DNA of 64,000 nucleotides, taken from assembly GCF_900129275.1 (NCBI RefSeq), contig NZ_FQUX01000001.1:62001-126000 (forward strand), in the 5' to 3' direction. The notes beneath the pieces are model-generated. The model had not been told where the DNA came from, searched no databases, and worked only from the letters and a program-made list of their open reading frames with translations. The DNA comes from Arenibacter palladensis (GTDB lineage Bacteria; Bacteroidota; Bacteroidia; Flavobacteriales; Flavobacteriaceae). The position numbers and the translations under genes were made by a program. Of the stretch, positions 45,143-54,854 are shown piece after piece. How positions within the stretch are numbered: the first letter of the stretch is position 1; each line of letters opens with the position of its first letter.

Positions 45143-46321
45143 ATGCGACCCGATTTGTTTGAAGCTCCTGATTATTACAATTTAGACGACCTTTTATCCG
45201 AAGAACATAAATTGGTGCGCGATGCTGCCAGACAATGGGTAAAAAGGGACATTTCCCCTATCATAGAAGAGTATGCCCAAAAGGCGGAGTTCCCAAAACA
45301 GATCATCAAAGGCCTATCCGAAATAGGCGCCTTCGGACCCTATATTCCGGAGGAATATGGAGGGGCTGGTCTGGACCAGATAAGTTATGGGTTAATAATG
45401 CAGGAAATAGAACGAGGAGATAGCGGGGTACGCTCCACCGCCTCGGTACAATCGTCTTTAGTAATGTATCCCATTTATGCCTATGGCAGTGAGGAACAAC
45501 GCAAGAAATACTTGCCTAAATTGGCCTCCGGCGAATTTATGGGCTGTTTTGGACTTACTGAGCCCAATCATGGTTCCAACCCCAGTGGTATGGAAACAAG
45601 ATTTAAGGATAAAGGCGATCATTTTCTACTAAACGGGGCCAAACTTTGGATTTCCAATTCCCCTTTTGCCGATATAGCCGTGGTATGGGCCAAGAACGAA
45701 GAAGGGCGTATCCATGGACTAATAGTAGAGCGGGGCATGGAAGGCTTTTCCACACCGGAAACCCATAATAAATGGTCTCTGCGCGCCTCGGCGACCGGTG
45801 AATTAATCTTTGATAATGTAAAAGTTCCCAAAGAAAATCTACTGCCAGGTAAAAACGGGCTTGGAGCACCTTTGGGCTGCTTGGATTCCGCCCGTTATGG
45901 GATTGCCTGGGGCGCCATAGGCGCTGCAATGGATTGTTATGATACCGCCTTGAGATATGCCAAGGAACGCATTCAATTTGGAAAACCTATTGCGGCCACC
46001 CAGTTGCAGCAAAAAAAATTGGCGGAGATGATTACAGAAATCACCAAAGCACAGTTATTGGCCTTCCGATTGGGACAATTGAAAAACGAAGGAAGGGCCA
46101 CTACGGCGCAGATCTCCATGGCCAAGCGAAATAATGTGGAAATGGCGATCAAGATAGCCCGGGAAGCCAGGCAGGTCTTGGGTGGAATGGGCATTACCGG
46201 CGAATACAGTATTATGCGCCATATGATGAATCTTGAAAGCGTCATTACCTATGAAGGCACGCATGACATCCACCTATTGATTACAGGTGCCGACATTACC
46301 GGACTACCAGCTTTTCAATAA
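45143..46321 (+). CDS. gcdH: Glutaryl-CoA dehydrogenase (acyl-CoA dehydrogenase family)
   Basis: The ATG at 45143 gives 392 residues; the in-frame upstream ATG at 45083 would add a hydrophobic stretch not found in this family. Signatures: GVRSTASVQSSLVMYPIYAYG, GCFGLTEPNHGSNPSGMETR, ARYGIAWGAIGAAMDCYDTA, and catalytic Glu in ITYEGTHDIH. These match glutaryl-CoA dehydrogenase, which oxidises and decarboxylates glutaryl-CoA to crotonyl-CoA in lysine/tryptophan breakdown, using FAD. Confidence 0.85.
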   Translation: MRPDLFEAPDYYNLDDLLSEEHKLVRDAARQWVKRDISPIIEEYAQKAEFPKQIIKGLSEIGAFGPYIPEEYGGAGLDQISYGLIMQEIERGDSGVRSTASVQSSLVMYPIYAYGSEEQRKKYLPKLASGEFMGCFGLTEPNHGSNPSGMETRFKDKGDHFLLNGAKLWISNSPFADIAVVWAKNEEGRIHGLIVERGMEGFSTPETHNKWSLRASATGELIFDNVKVPKENLLPGKNGLGAPLGCLDSARYGIAWGAIGAAMDCYDTALRYAKERIQFGKPIAATQLQQKKLAEMITEITKAQLLAFRLGQLKNEGRATTAQISMAKRNNVEMAIKIAREARQVLGGMGITGEYSIMRHMMNLESVITYEGTHDIHLLITGADITGLPAFQ

Positions 46322-46348
46322 GTATGTCAAAATAATAACTGCTTCACC

Positions 46349-46849
46349 CTACTTTTTGGGTCTAGGCTTCCTAACCAAACTATCCGCAGGATAAGTGGCC
46401 TTTAAGTATGCCATTTGTGCTTTGGACCAATCCAAAATTTTGTCCTGTTGATCCTGGGTGAGGTTGGCCTCAGGATGAAGTCCGAAATAAGTATATGACG
46501 GGATCGGCATTTCTTTTTCTTCCACCATTTCTACTATTTCTTCAAATTTGTGGTATTGAATGGCCAAAGGCAAATTGGTGAAATTGGAAAAATTTAAATG
46601 TCTTTTACCATCCACAACATGACTGTTCAAAAACCAGGCTACGGGCTGCACCTTGGAATACCAAGGGTATTCCGTCTTATTGGAATGACAATCATTACAG
46701 GAAACCTTCAGCAAATGGTTTACATCCTCTGGAACATTATATTTGGTGGAAATGCCATACGTATTATCGTTGGACTCATTTTTTTCGGGTCGCATAAACT
46801 GGATTAGGATCAATACTACACCCAACCCCAACAAAATTTTTTTTAGCAT
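46349..46849 (-). CDS. Haem-binding domain protein (c-type, membrane-anchored)
   Basis: 166 residues. N-terminal anchor (ILLGLGVVLILIQFM), one CxxCH motif in SCNDCHSNKTEYPWYS (about 50-65), and the closing helix LTQDQQDKILDWSKAQM. This is the short haem-binding family (Haem_bd) common in Flavobacteriaceae, a likely periplasmic mono-haem cytochrome with unknown partner. It converges with gcdH. Confidence 0.85.
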   Translation of the reverse strand: MLKKILLGLGVVLILIQFMRPEKNESNDNTYGISTKYNVPEDVNHLLKVSCNDCHSNKTEYPWYSKVQPVAWFLNSHVVDGKRHLNFSNFTNLPLAIQYHKFEEIVEMVEEKEMPIPSYTYFGLHPEANLTQDQQDKILDWSKAQMAYLKATYPADSLVRKPRPKK

Positions 46850-47079
46850 AATAAAAAATATTGGTTAATGATAAATACAGCGAATTATGAAATATTGGTC
46901 ATGCACTAAGGTAATATATTTTTGGTTTTGAAGCCCATTTCGGAAAACGGCTTAATAATTAATACTAAACTAACCCATTGACTATCTTAAGATAACATCA
47001 GAAACAACCATAAAATATATTTTTACGGTAACCTAATAAAGGATACGTTCTTATAATTTGATTTGAGTTAGCTACTCTA

Positions 47080-47106
47080 AACCGATGATCACATCGGTTT
47101 TTTTTG
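47080..47106 (+). terminator. Orphan plus-strand terminator
   Basis: ACCGATG-ATCA-CATCGGT followed by a T8 tract (from 47097 on, before GTTTA). It reads on the plus strand, but the nearest plus-strand gene (gcdH) ends 760 bp away beyond a minus-strand gene. On the minus strand there is no T-tract. It may close a small RNA lying in 46850-47080, a stretch with no protein-coding frame I can support. Confidence 0.65.
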
Positions 47107-47143
47107 TTTATATCAATCAGCCCCCCGTAATTGGCCAAAAACA

Positions 47144-48505
47144 CTACTTAGTGCCCAAAAAATGGCTGAACCATTTTCCGGATGACTTTATAATTCTTTG
47201 TTGATTATTAAAATCCACGTATACCAACCCGAATCTAGGGTTATACCCTTCCGCCCATTCAAAATTATCGGTAAATGTCCATACAAAATACCCATCTACC
47301 CTTAGCCCTTCCCTTTTCGCCCTATGTACCTGCTTCAAATAAGCCTGTAAATAGGAAAGTCGTTCTTCGTCGTGTACCCCGCCTTGGTAGATTTCATCTT
47401 CAAAGGCAGCTCCGTTTTCTGTAATTACTATTTTTTTTACTCCCTTGTAGCTGTTAAATCTTTTTATCATTTTAAAAATACTGGGCGGATATACTTCCCA
47501 GTCCATTAGGGTAGCCTTAACCTTGCGCTTACTTGCCTTTACAATTTTGGCCCGGACATAGGGAACAAGATAGGAATGCCTTACTTTTTCGCGCGTATAA
47601 TTTTGGATTCCCACAAAATCAAAATCAAATACGGAGTTTTCGGCGTCTCCCGGCAATATATAGGATTGTATACGTCTTAAGATCGGGATAGTATCCAAAG
47701 GGTAACCCATTCCCAAGGAAGGTTCTATAAAGAGGCGGTTAAGCATGGCATCTGCCCTTTCTGCCGCCCTTAGGTCCCTGCGATTATTCCTGTATGGTGA
47801 TATCTGGGAACAAGAGAAGGTAGTCCCAATATTGGCATTGGCCACCAAATTTCGCAAAATCCTACCTCCGGCAGCCTGACACAATACGGCGTGGTGCACG
47901 GAGGGCAAAAAATTTCTTAAGCCTTTCCTACCTGGGGCATGTACCCCTAGAAAATAGCCCGCACCCGTAAACACCATAGGTTCGTTCAACACCATCCAAT
48001 TCTTGACCCTATCCCCAAAACTATTGGCACAGACCGTTACATATTCTTGGAACCACTGCACAATATCCCGATTGGTCCAACCTCCCTTTTCTTCCAGCAC
48101 AAGGGGTAAATCCCAGTGGTATACGGTCACCCAAGGCGTTATACCACATTCCAGGCAAAAGTTGATTACATCATTGTAAAATTGGATTCCTTTATCGCTA
48201 ACGATTCCTGTTCCCTTAGGTAAAATCCGGGACCAAGATAAGGAGAACCTGAAGTGCCCAATATTCATTTTCTTCATCAAGAGGATATCCTCTTGAAACT
48301 TGTGATAGAATTCACAGGCATCGTTGCCGTGCTGATTTTGGTACGTATTCCCTTTTTTTGAGGTAAAATCGTCCCAAATGGAAGGACCTTTATCATGTAT
48401 ATTGTGCGCGCCCTCTATTTGATATGCCGCGGTGGATACCCCCCAAATAAAATCATCCCCAAAGTCATTCGCTTGCAAATCAAAATAATCCAAATTTTTC
48501 GACAT
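47144..48505 (-). CDS. GH1 beta-glucosidase-like enzyme
   Basis: 453 residues, full GH1 barrel. DFIWGVSTAAYQIEGA near 17-32, acid/base Glu in VLNEPMVF, nucleophile Glu in IVITENGAAFEDE, and WTFTDNFEWAEGYNPRFGLVYVDF at the C-terminus. No signal peptide, so it acts inside the cell on beta-glucosides, beta-galactosides or related glycosides. It is the third gene of an operon with a glycosyltransferase and an LpxH-like phosphoesterase (15-bp spacing), which suggests a glycolipid or glycoconjugate substrate rather than food sugar. Confidence 0.9.
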   Translation of the reverse strand: MSKNLDYFDLQANDFGDDFIWGVSTAAYQIEGAHNIHDKGPSIWDDFTSKKGNTYQNQHGNDACEFYHKFQEDILLMKKMNIGHFRFSLSWSRILPKGTGIVSDKGIQFYNDVINFCLECGITPWVTVYHWDLPLVLEEKGGWTNRDIVQWFQEYVTVCANSFGDRVKNWMVLNEPMVFTGAGYFLGVHAPGRKGLRNFLPSVHHAVLCQAAGGRILRNLVANANIGTTFSCSQISPYRNNRRDLRAAERADAMLNRLFIEPSLGMGYPLDTIPILRRIQSYILPGDAENSVFDFDFVGIQNYTREKVRHSYLVPYVRAKIVKASKRKVKATLMDWEVYPPSIFKMIKRFNSYKGVKKIVITENGAAFEDEIYQGGVHDEERLSYLQAYLKQVHRAKREGLRVDGYFVWTFTDNFEWAEGYNPRFGLVYVDFNNQQRIIKSSGKWFSHFLGTK

Positions 48506-48520
48506 AATAACTAAGATTGC

Positions 48521-49516
48521 CTAACCAAGAACTGCCTCTTCAAGCAACTGGTCAATAATCTGTTCTGTGATATCGGGATAATTTACCACTATTTTGTCCT
48601 CACTGTCCACCCAATTTCTTAATTTGTCCAAATGCTTATTCTTAAGGGATTTGATTACTGGCACCCCCAATTCCTTCAAGGCGGCCGAGTTGCACTGTTG
48701 TTCATATTGCCCCTTCATAGGGATTACCATCAACTTCTTGCCTAGATACAAGGCTTCGGCAGGTGTTTCAAAACCCGCACCGCACAATACGCCCTTGGAA
48801 GTGACCATGCTATGTACAAAAGCTTCGTTGGTTATTGGCCTAATGCTAATATTCTTTCCAAAAAATTCCACCTTATTATGCTTGGAAAAAACTTCCCATT
48901 TAATATCGGGAACCTCTGAAAGGATTTTCAATATTCTGCCATCGCTATAAGACGGCAGATACACGGTATAATGATCCCCTTCCTTAGTCTCTGCCGTTCT
49001 AATATCACTTCTTATGATAGGGGTATAAATCCTTTCCCCGTAGGCTCTAAAATGAAGGCCGAACTGCTGGTTGGTGGGCGCATAGTTCTTTAGGATAAAT
49101 TTTCCCATAAGGTCATTTTTGTCAGGCTTTGGGGAATTGGGGGAAAGTACCGCTGCTTGATGGCTAAAACTAACTGAAGGCTTATTTTTTAGTTTACAAG
49201 CCCATGCGGAAACCGGCTCAAAATCGTTTATGACCAAGTCGTAATTTTCTATTGGAATACTTTTTATCTCCTTTTGCAATCTGGCGGCATTAGACTTGAG
49301 ATAAGTCCTCCATAGATTAACATTTCCTTGTTTACCAAAAATAAAACTAAGACCTTGAAGCTGATATTTTACAGGATGTGGAATCTGTATATCTGCCTGT
49401 ATTCCGCTTACAAGTATGTCCAATTCCAATCCTTTTTTCTGTAGTGCCGGAATAACATCGCGCGCCCTACTTAAATGACCATTGCCAGTTCCCTGGATGG
49501 CATATAGTACTTTCAT
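48521..49516 (-). CDS. Glycosyltransferase, GT-B / UDP-glycosyltransferase-like (MJ1255 type)
   Basis: 331 residues. N-terminal GTGNGHLSRARDVIPALQ, typical of the MJ1255/MurG-like group, and C-terminal nucleotide-sugar region VLCGAGFETPAEALYLGKKLMVIPMKGQYEQQCNSA (read as overlapping short motifs GAGFETPAEAL and PMKGQYEQQ). It lacks a signal peptide. It probably transfers a sugar to a lipid or other acceptor at the inner face of the membrane. Between the phosphoesterase (37 bp) and GH1 genes. Confidence 0.75.
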   Translation of the reverse strand: MKVLYAIQGTGNGHLSRARDVIPALQKKGLELDILVSGIQADIQIPHPVKYQLQGLSFIFGKQGNVNLWRTYLKSNAARLQKEIKSIPIENYDLVINDFEPVSAWACKLKNKPSVSFSHQAAVLSPNSPKPDKNDLMGKFILKNYAPTNQQFGLHFRAYGERIYTPIIRSDIRTAETKEGDHYTVYLPSYSDGRILKILSEVPDIKWEVFSKHNKVEFFGKNISIRPITNEAFVHSMVTSKGVLCGAGFETPAEALYLGKKLMVIPMKGQYEQQCNSAALKELGVPVIKSLKNKHLDKLRNWVDSEDKIVVNYPDITEQIIDQLLEEAVLG

Positions 49517-49553
49517 ATTATTTGTGTTTTAAGAGATCAAATGAACGGGAAGA

Positions 49554-50414
49554 TCATTTATTCTCTGTGGAGGCCAAAAATTGAAATTCCCTTACCAAAT
49601 TTTGAAAAAGTTGGTTTTTATCCAGAATTTCCATGGACTCCATTATATTATCATCATCATTTATAACCATAACATCCTCCATATAGTGGTATAATTTCCA
49701 CTCCCCATTATTATATTCCAAACTCGTTAAATTCTCAATCCAATCCCCGGAATTTAGATACATAACAGACCCCTTGGAGGTAGATATTTCCCTCATCCCC
49801 GGCTGATGAATATGCCCGCAGACCACGTAATCATATTTATTTTCAATAGCAATATCGGCCGCAATCTGTTCAAAATCGTTTATAAACTTAATGGCCGATT
49901 TAACACTGTTCTTTATCTTCTTGGACATGGAAACGGGTCCTCTTCCCATTTTTTTACTGCAATAGTTTATAGCACTGTTCAACAAAATCAACATATCATA
50001 ACCAGTAGCGCCCAGCCTTGCTACCCATTTGGAATGCTGCATGGTAACGTCAAAAACATCGCCGTGAAACATCCAAGCCTTACTACCGTTAATCTCCAGT
50101 ACCACTTTGTTGACAATACTAAATGACCCCAATTTAAAACCTAGAAATTTCCTTAACATTTCATCATGGTTACCGGCCACATAATGCACGGGGATTCCAT
50201 CTGCCACCCATTGCATAATAATCTTTACTACCTTCATATGGGATTTCGGCCAATAGCGCTTGCTAAATTGCCATATATCAATAATATCCCCGTTTAAAAC
50301 CACTTCCTTGGGTTTTATAGACTTTAGATATTTGACCAATTCCTTGGCATGGCATCCGTAGGTACCCAAATGCACATCGGACAAAACCACTAGTTCCACA
50401 GGTCTTTTTTTCAT
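49554..50414 (-). CDS. Metallophosphoesterase of the UDP-2,3-diacylglucosamine pyrophosphatase (LpxH-like) family
   Basis: The ATG at 50414 gives 286 residues; an upstream in-frame start adds unsupported sequence. Metallophosphatase motifs: LSDVHLG (D-x-H), LNGDIIDIW (GD), AGNHDEM (GNHD), MFHGD and CGHIHQPG (GHxH). Flavobacterial relatives are annotated as LpxH-like, but several such paralogues exist per genome, so the substrate may be another nucleotide- or lipid-linked diphosphate. First gene of the three-gene operon. Confidence 0.8.
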   Translation of the reverse strand: MKKRPVELVVLSDVHLGTYGCHAKELVKYLKSIKPKEVVLNGDIIDIWQFSKRYWPKSHMKVVKIIMQWVADGIPVHYVAGNHDEMLRKFLGFKLGSFSIVNKVVLEINGSKAWMFHGDVFDVTMQHSKWVARLGATGYDMLILLNSAINYCSKKMGRGPVSMSKKIKNSVKSAIKFINDFEQIAADIAIENKYDYVVCGHIHQPGMREISTSKGSVMYLNSGDWIENLTSLEYNNGEWKLYHYMEDVMVINDDDNIMESMEILDKNQLFQNLVREFQFLASTENK

Positions 50415-50768
50415 GTAGTAATATTTGGTCGGTTTATTATTTGAAACTTGAAAGGAGAGCAAGAGGACCTGGATTCCAGGTATACAAATTTGACCACAAT
50501 GGCCAGTATTGAATTAAAAATAATTTTCATGCACAGAAAATCAATATAAATTCAAAGATTGACATTTCGGGCCTATAACAGACCATAAACAACTTTAAAA
50601 TTAGGTTATATGATTGTTAACAGACTGTTTTTCAACCTTGCCGAAAAACGAAACATGTATGTAATTATCCAGGAAAATCGAAATCTTGGAAACTGTAAAA
50701 AGGAGTAATCAACTCAATTTTAGAAATAGTTAGAATAAGCATAGGGCCAGGGATTGTTTTAAGCTACA

Positions 50769-52811
50769 CTATACCCGCACAAGATATTTGGACAAATTCT
50801 GTCTAAGTTTATCAAATGTAATTGGTTTGGTAAAATAATCGTTCATACCAACTTCTTTGGCCCCTTGGATAGTTTCCTTGGTTACATCCGCAGAGAAACC
50901 AATAATTACGAGGTCTTTTTGGGTTTTCCTTATTTCCTCGGTAGCCTCAAAACCATCCATTTCGGGCATATGGATATCCATAAAGACCAAATCGTATTGG
51001 TTTTCGGACACCGCCTTTACCGCTTCTTTCCCATTGCCCACCCAATACGTGTTGATTCCAAAGGCATCCAAGGTCTTTTTAAGCACCACAACATTTACCT
51101 TATTGTCGTCCACGATCAAAACCTTAAACCCGGTCAAATCTATACTATTGGAAATAGGCTCCTTTGTCTCGGGCTGCATCTCGGTAATGGGAAACTTAAG
51201 TGAAATCTTAAATTCCGTTCCAACGCCTTCCTTGCTTTCCACTTCTATATGACCTTCCAGCAACTCTATTAGAAGATAGGTAATGTACAACCCTAGACCA
51301 CTCCCTTCATGTCTTTTGGTAATACCTGAATCTATTTGTGTAAACCTATCAAAAATGGTTTTCAGCTTGTTTTTCGGAATTCCGATTCCTGTATCCCTAA
51401 TGCCGATACTAATATTTAGATCACTATTTAGTACGGTCTCTTCATAGGTAATATCTATTCCTCCCTCTTCCGTAAACTTTAGGGCATTCCTCAAAAGATT
51501 GGTGAGTATCTGGCCAAATTTTCCTATATCGGCAATAACATGGGTTTTGGAATCCGAATCAATATCCAAATTGGCGTAAAGCCCCTTGGCCTCAATACTT
51601 GGCCTATATATACTAATTATATTCCGCAACTCTTCCGAAGGGGAAAAGACATCCTTCTTAAAGCTTATTTGGCCAGATTCTATTTTATCTATCTCCAAAA
51701 TATCGTTCACCAATAGCAGTAATTTTTTGGAAGAGACATCCATCAAAGAAAGATATTCCATGAGGGAATTATCTATTTTGGACTCTTTTAGAACCTCAAT
51801 AAAGCCCATTATAGCGTTAAGAGGGGTCCTAATTTCATGGCTCATATTGGAGACAAACTCGGTTTTCGCCTTTGACGCTTTTTCCGCCTTGGTCCGTTCT
51901 TCCCTTAAACTTCTATTGGCTACCCGGAGTTTAATATTTAACTCCCTAAAACGTGTGTTTTCATTTCGGGAAGATTGATAAAAATAGGTCAACAAACTCA
52001 TAAGTAGGGATATGAGAACCCCAAAAACCAAAATGCTGGAAGAAGATTTGTTCCTTTCGGCCAAAACGTTTTTATTGCGGGGCATTAAGTAAAAGGTCCA
52101 CACCTGTTTATCATCCTGGTCTACTTCATAAGACCTAGCATAGACCAAATCGTCGCTAAAATCGTTAATTGAGGGGTCATTGAGGCTATAAAAAGTGGTT
52201 CCCTTATCATCCTTTATTTCAATGGCATAATTGTCCATTCCGGCAGACAACATATCAAAAGTATTCGTAAAATCCATACCTGCGGTTATGGTACCCTGGA
52301 ATTTGCCCCCAAAAAAAACAGGAACATCTATTAGTATGGAATTTCCTCCTTGCCTCAAAGGTATCCAAGACGTTAAGTTGGTCGTGGAATCCCGTACATG
52401 CCGCTCCCATTCATCGCGTCTCGGGTGGTTGGACAAGCCCATACCTACTACGGCCTCGTTCCCCTTATGCGGTACAATCCTCCTGATAACCAAGGAACTA
52501 TCTATCCATTCAACAAATTTAAAAGATTGATCTTCTTTTAGGATGAGTTCGGCGTCCTTTTCCCAATACTCAAAATAATCACCATCGGTCATTTCCAACC
52601 TCTCCATAAGATTCTCAAGGACGATGATACTCTTTTGACCCGAGGACAAAAATCCCTGGGACTGGATTTGCCCATTCACCTCAATATCTTTCTTGAGCAA
52701 CTCCCTATTGGAATCCAAAGAGTTCTTCCAAAGAGCCAGTACAACCAGCATCAATAGTACAAAAACAGAAAAAGGATATATTATTTCTTTTTTTGGAATT
52801 TTAAAGGACAT
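50769..52811 (-). CDS. Hybrid sensor histidine kinase with C-terminal receiver
   Basis: 680 residues. Membrane segment at about 10-28, a periplasmic sensor of about 230 residues (CHASE-like, with FKFVEWIDSSLVIRRIVPH), second membrane segment near 260-282, a coiled coil, HisKA with phosphoacceptor His near 324 (SNMSHEIRTPLNAIMGF), HATPase_c (DTGIGIPKNKL, GSGLGLYI), and a receiver domain from about 560 with phosphoacceptor Asp near 611 (VFMDIHMPEMDG). No adjacent response regulator or HTH domain; output probably passes through a phosphotransfer protein elsewhere. The 354-bp region downstream (50415-50768) shows no gene. Confidence 0.93.
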   Translation of the reverse strand: MSFKIPKKEIIYPFSVFVLLMLVVLALWKNSLDSNRELLKKDIEVNGQIQSQGFLSSGQKSIIVLENLMERLEMTDGDYFEYWEKDAELILKEDQSFKFVEWIDSSLVIRRIVPHKGNEAVVGMGLSNHPRRDEWERHVRDSTTNLTSWIPLRQGGNSILIDVPVFFGGKFQGTITAGMDFTNTFDMLSAGMDNYAIEIKDDKGTTFYSLNDPSINDFSDDLVYARSYEVDQDDKQVWTFYLMPRNKNVLAERNKSSSSILVFGVLISLLMSLLTYFYQSSRNENTRFRELNIKLRVANRSLREERTKAEKASKAKTEFVSNMSHEIRTPLNAIMGFIEVLKESKIDNSLMEYLSLMDVSSKKLLLLVNDILEIDKIESGQISFKKDVFSPSEELRNIISIYRPSIEAKGLYANLDIDSDSKTHVIADIGKFGQILTNLLRNALKFTEEGGIDITYEETVLNSDLNISIGIRDTGIGIPKNKLKTIFDRFTQIDSGITKRHEGSGLGLYITYLLIELLEGHIEVESKEGVGTEFKISLKFPITEMQPETKEPISNSIDLTGFKVLIVDDNKVNVVVLKKTLDAFGINTYWVGNGKEAVKAVSENQYDLVFMDIHMPEMDGFEATEEIRKTQKDLVIIGFSADVTKETIQGAKEVGMNDYFTKPITFDKLRQNLSKYLVRV

Positions 52812-53235
52812 ATTAGGGGTGCTCTATAACTTTATTAGTACAACCAATGGTTGATATAGTCAAAGATATCACATTAAATAAAAAAATACCTCTTTTTATT
52901 CGGCCATAATAAAAGGACTTTAAAAAATAGCTTGCCCCAACCTAAAATGAACAAAGAAAATCATTAAAATACACCCTAAATACTGTTAATTAGACATTTA
53001 CATTCAACTAACCAAGGTAACTGGACTTAGCTAGGCCAATTTTGTCATCAGGTATTGGCGAAATTCAAAGTAAAAAATATATGACTATATATAACATATT
53101 TATCCCCTAAACGGATAGTGCAAATAGCTCATTTAAACCAAGCCTTTGTACTTGTAGCCCAATGGCCGCAACCTTGGGAAAGGAAACCCCAGCGAAATAA
53201 TTAAAGAAATTTATAAATAAACTTTTCTAAAAATT

Positions 53236-53243
53236 TATCTTTG
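53236..53243 (+). promoter_or_regulatory. -7 promoter element before the TerB-like gene
   Basis: TATCTTTG, a full match to TAnnTTTG, 16 bp before the first ATG, implying a very short leader. The remaining gap (52812-53235) is AT-rich with no gene seen. Confidence 0.5.
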
Positions 53244-53258
53244 TTCCAAATAAATAAT

Positions 53259-53687
53259 ATGAATATGTCTTATGTAGATTTATATAGTAGTGGTGCACAT
53301 AGAAGAAATTTGGCGCATTTTGCATCCATTGCTACTTTGGCTGCCGTTGATGGCGAAATAAACGCTAAAGAAAGGGAGTTGTTGGACCGTTTTGCCAATA
53401 AGCTTGATATTACCGAGGACGAGTATAAAGAAGTTATGAAATCTGAAAACAAATATCCTATTAACCCACCTGCCAGTTCTGAAGAGCGGTTGGAAAGGTT
53501 ATATGATCTGTTCAGAATTATTTTCGTTGACAATGTTATTGATGAAGAGGAAAGAGCCCTTATTACCAAATATGCCATAGGTTTGGGGTACAGGTCCGAA
53601 AGTGCCAATCTTATTATTAAAAGATCTATAGATATTTTTTCCGGAAGAATAGGTTTTGAGGAGTATTTGTACTTACTAAAAAACTAG
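53259..53687 (+). CDS. TerB-like (tellurite-resistance fold) protein
   Basis: 142 residues from the ATG at 53259 (ATG at 53265 also possible; the TTG at 53241 lies inside the promoter element). All-helical TerB fold: IATLAAVDGEINAKERELL and IIFVDNVIDEEERALI, two repeats with acidic residues that can bind metal. The role in tellurite resistance is not general; in flavobacteria such small TerB proteins are of unknown function. Single-gene transcript closed by the terminator at 53710. Confidence 0.8.
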   Translation: MNMSYVDLYSSGAHRRNLAHFASIATLAAVDGEINAKERELLDRFANKLDITEDEYKEVMKSENKYPINPPASSEERLERLYDLFRIIFVDNVIDEEERALITKYAIGLGYRSESANLIIKRSIDIFSGRIGFEEYLYLLKN

Positions 53688-53709
53688 TATTTTGATTGAT
53701 ATAATTTAG

Positions 53710-53732
53710 AAAAGGAGCTTTTGGCTCCTTTT
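53710..53732. terminator. Bidirectional terminator between the TerB-like gene and fbp
   Basis: AAAAGGAGC-TTTTG-GCTCCTTTT, a 9-bp stem with A/T flanks on both sides, in the 46-bp gap between convergent genes. Confidence 0.85.
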
Positions 53733-53733
53733 C

Positions 53734-54741
53734 CTATTTTGTGGCCTGCATAAACTCCTCGGCCTTTTCCACCATTTTTTTGCTTCCACAAAAGAAGGGC
53801 ACCCTTTGATGCAGTTCTGTAGGTTTAATGTCCATTATAGGACCAAAGCCATTACTTGCCTTACCTTTGGCCTGTTCGGCAATAAACGCCATTGGATTGC
53901 ATTCGTAGAGCAATCGCAATTTACCCTCGGCCGCAATACTGCTCTTTGGATATAAATAAATTCCGCCCTTGATCATATTTCTATGAAAATCGGAAACCAA
54001 GGAGCCAATGTATCTTGAAGTATAAGGCCTATCCCCTTCCTCCTTTTGGCAATATTTGATATAGTCCTTGACACCTTGAGGAAAATGCACATAATTACCT
54101 TCGTTTACCGAGTAAATTTTGCCGGTTTCGGGAAACTCCATATTGGGATGGGAAAGATAGAAAGTTCCCAGGGCCGGGTTTAATGTAAATCCGTTTACAC
54201 CATCGCCAGTGGTATAGACCAACATGGTTGAAGTTCCATAAACAATATAACCGGCCGCTATTTGTGCCCTACCAGGTTGCAAAAAATCCTCCAGTGATAC
54301 AGGGGTGCCAATAGGGGTAACCCTTCTGTAAATAGAGAATATGGTTCCAACCGAAACATTCACATCTATATTGGAAGAACCATCCAAGGGATCTATCAGT
54401 ACAATGTATTTATTTTGATGCTGCTCATCACTACTGTTAATACTGATAAAATCATCTTCTTCCTCAGAGGCGATCCCACAGACAATTTCGCGATTAATCA
54501 AGGTCTGAATAAATTTTTCGTTGGCCAATACATCCAGTTTTTGTTGGTCCTCGCCCTGGATATTGGTATCCCCGGCCGCCCCAATAATATCTACCAGTCC
54601 TGCCTTATTTACCTCGTGGTTTACTACTTTTGCCGCCAATCTAATGGCGTTTATAAGTTTGGAAAGTTCCCCTGAGGAATATTGGAAAGACGATTGGTTT
54701 TCGATAATGAATTCCCCTAGGGTGGTATTTTTTCTATGCAT
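53734..54741 (-). CDS. fbp: Fructose-1,6-bisphosphatase, class I
   Basis: 335 residues. Class I signatures: metal-site EEEDDF and [21 protein letters not shown] (read as DPLDGSSN and SVGTIFS), [13 protein letters not shown] and [18 protein letters not shown]. It catalyses the key step of gluconeogenesis, needed if the cell grows on pyruvate or sugar-acid products. Divergent from the GNAT-lysC pair. Confidence 0.95.
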   Translation of the reverse strand: MHRKNTTLGEFIIENQSSFQYSSGELSKLINAIRLAAKVVNHEVNKAGLVDIIGAAGDTNIQGEDQQKLDVLANEKFIQTLINREIVCGIASEEEDDFISINSSDEQHQNKYIVLIDPLDGSSNIDVNVSVGTIFSIYRRVTPIGTPVSLEDFLQPGRAQIAAGYIVYGTSTMLVYTTGDGVNGFTLNPALGTFYLSHPNMEFPETGKIYSVNEGNYVHFPQGVKDYIKYCQKEEGDRPYTSRYIGSLVSDFHRNMIKGGIYLYPKSSIAAEGKLRLLYECNPMAFIAEQAKGKASNGFGPIMDIKPTELHQRVPFFCGSKKMVEKAEEFMQATK

Positions 54742-54827
54742 TACAAAAGCTTTGTTTATTTGAGCACAAATATCGGTTAATTTGTGAAACTACAACGTTT
54801 TCGTAAAATATTGATTTTTTAAATTTA

Positions 54828-54835
54828 TAACTTTG
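54828..54835 (+). promoter_or_regulatory. -7 promoter element of the GNAT-lysC operon
   Basis: TAACTTTG matches TAnnTTTG and lies 20 bp before the GNAT start. No clear -33 element. Confidence 0.45.
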
Positions 54836-54854
54836 TGTTTTATTTGTAACAATT

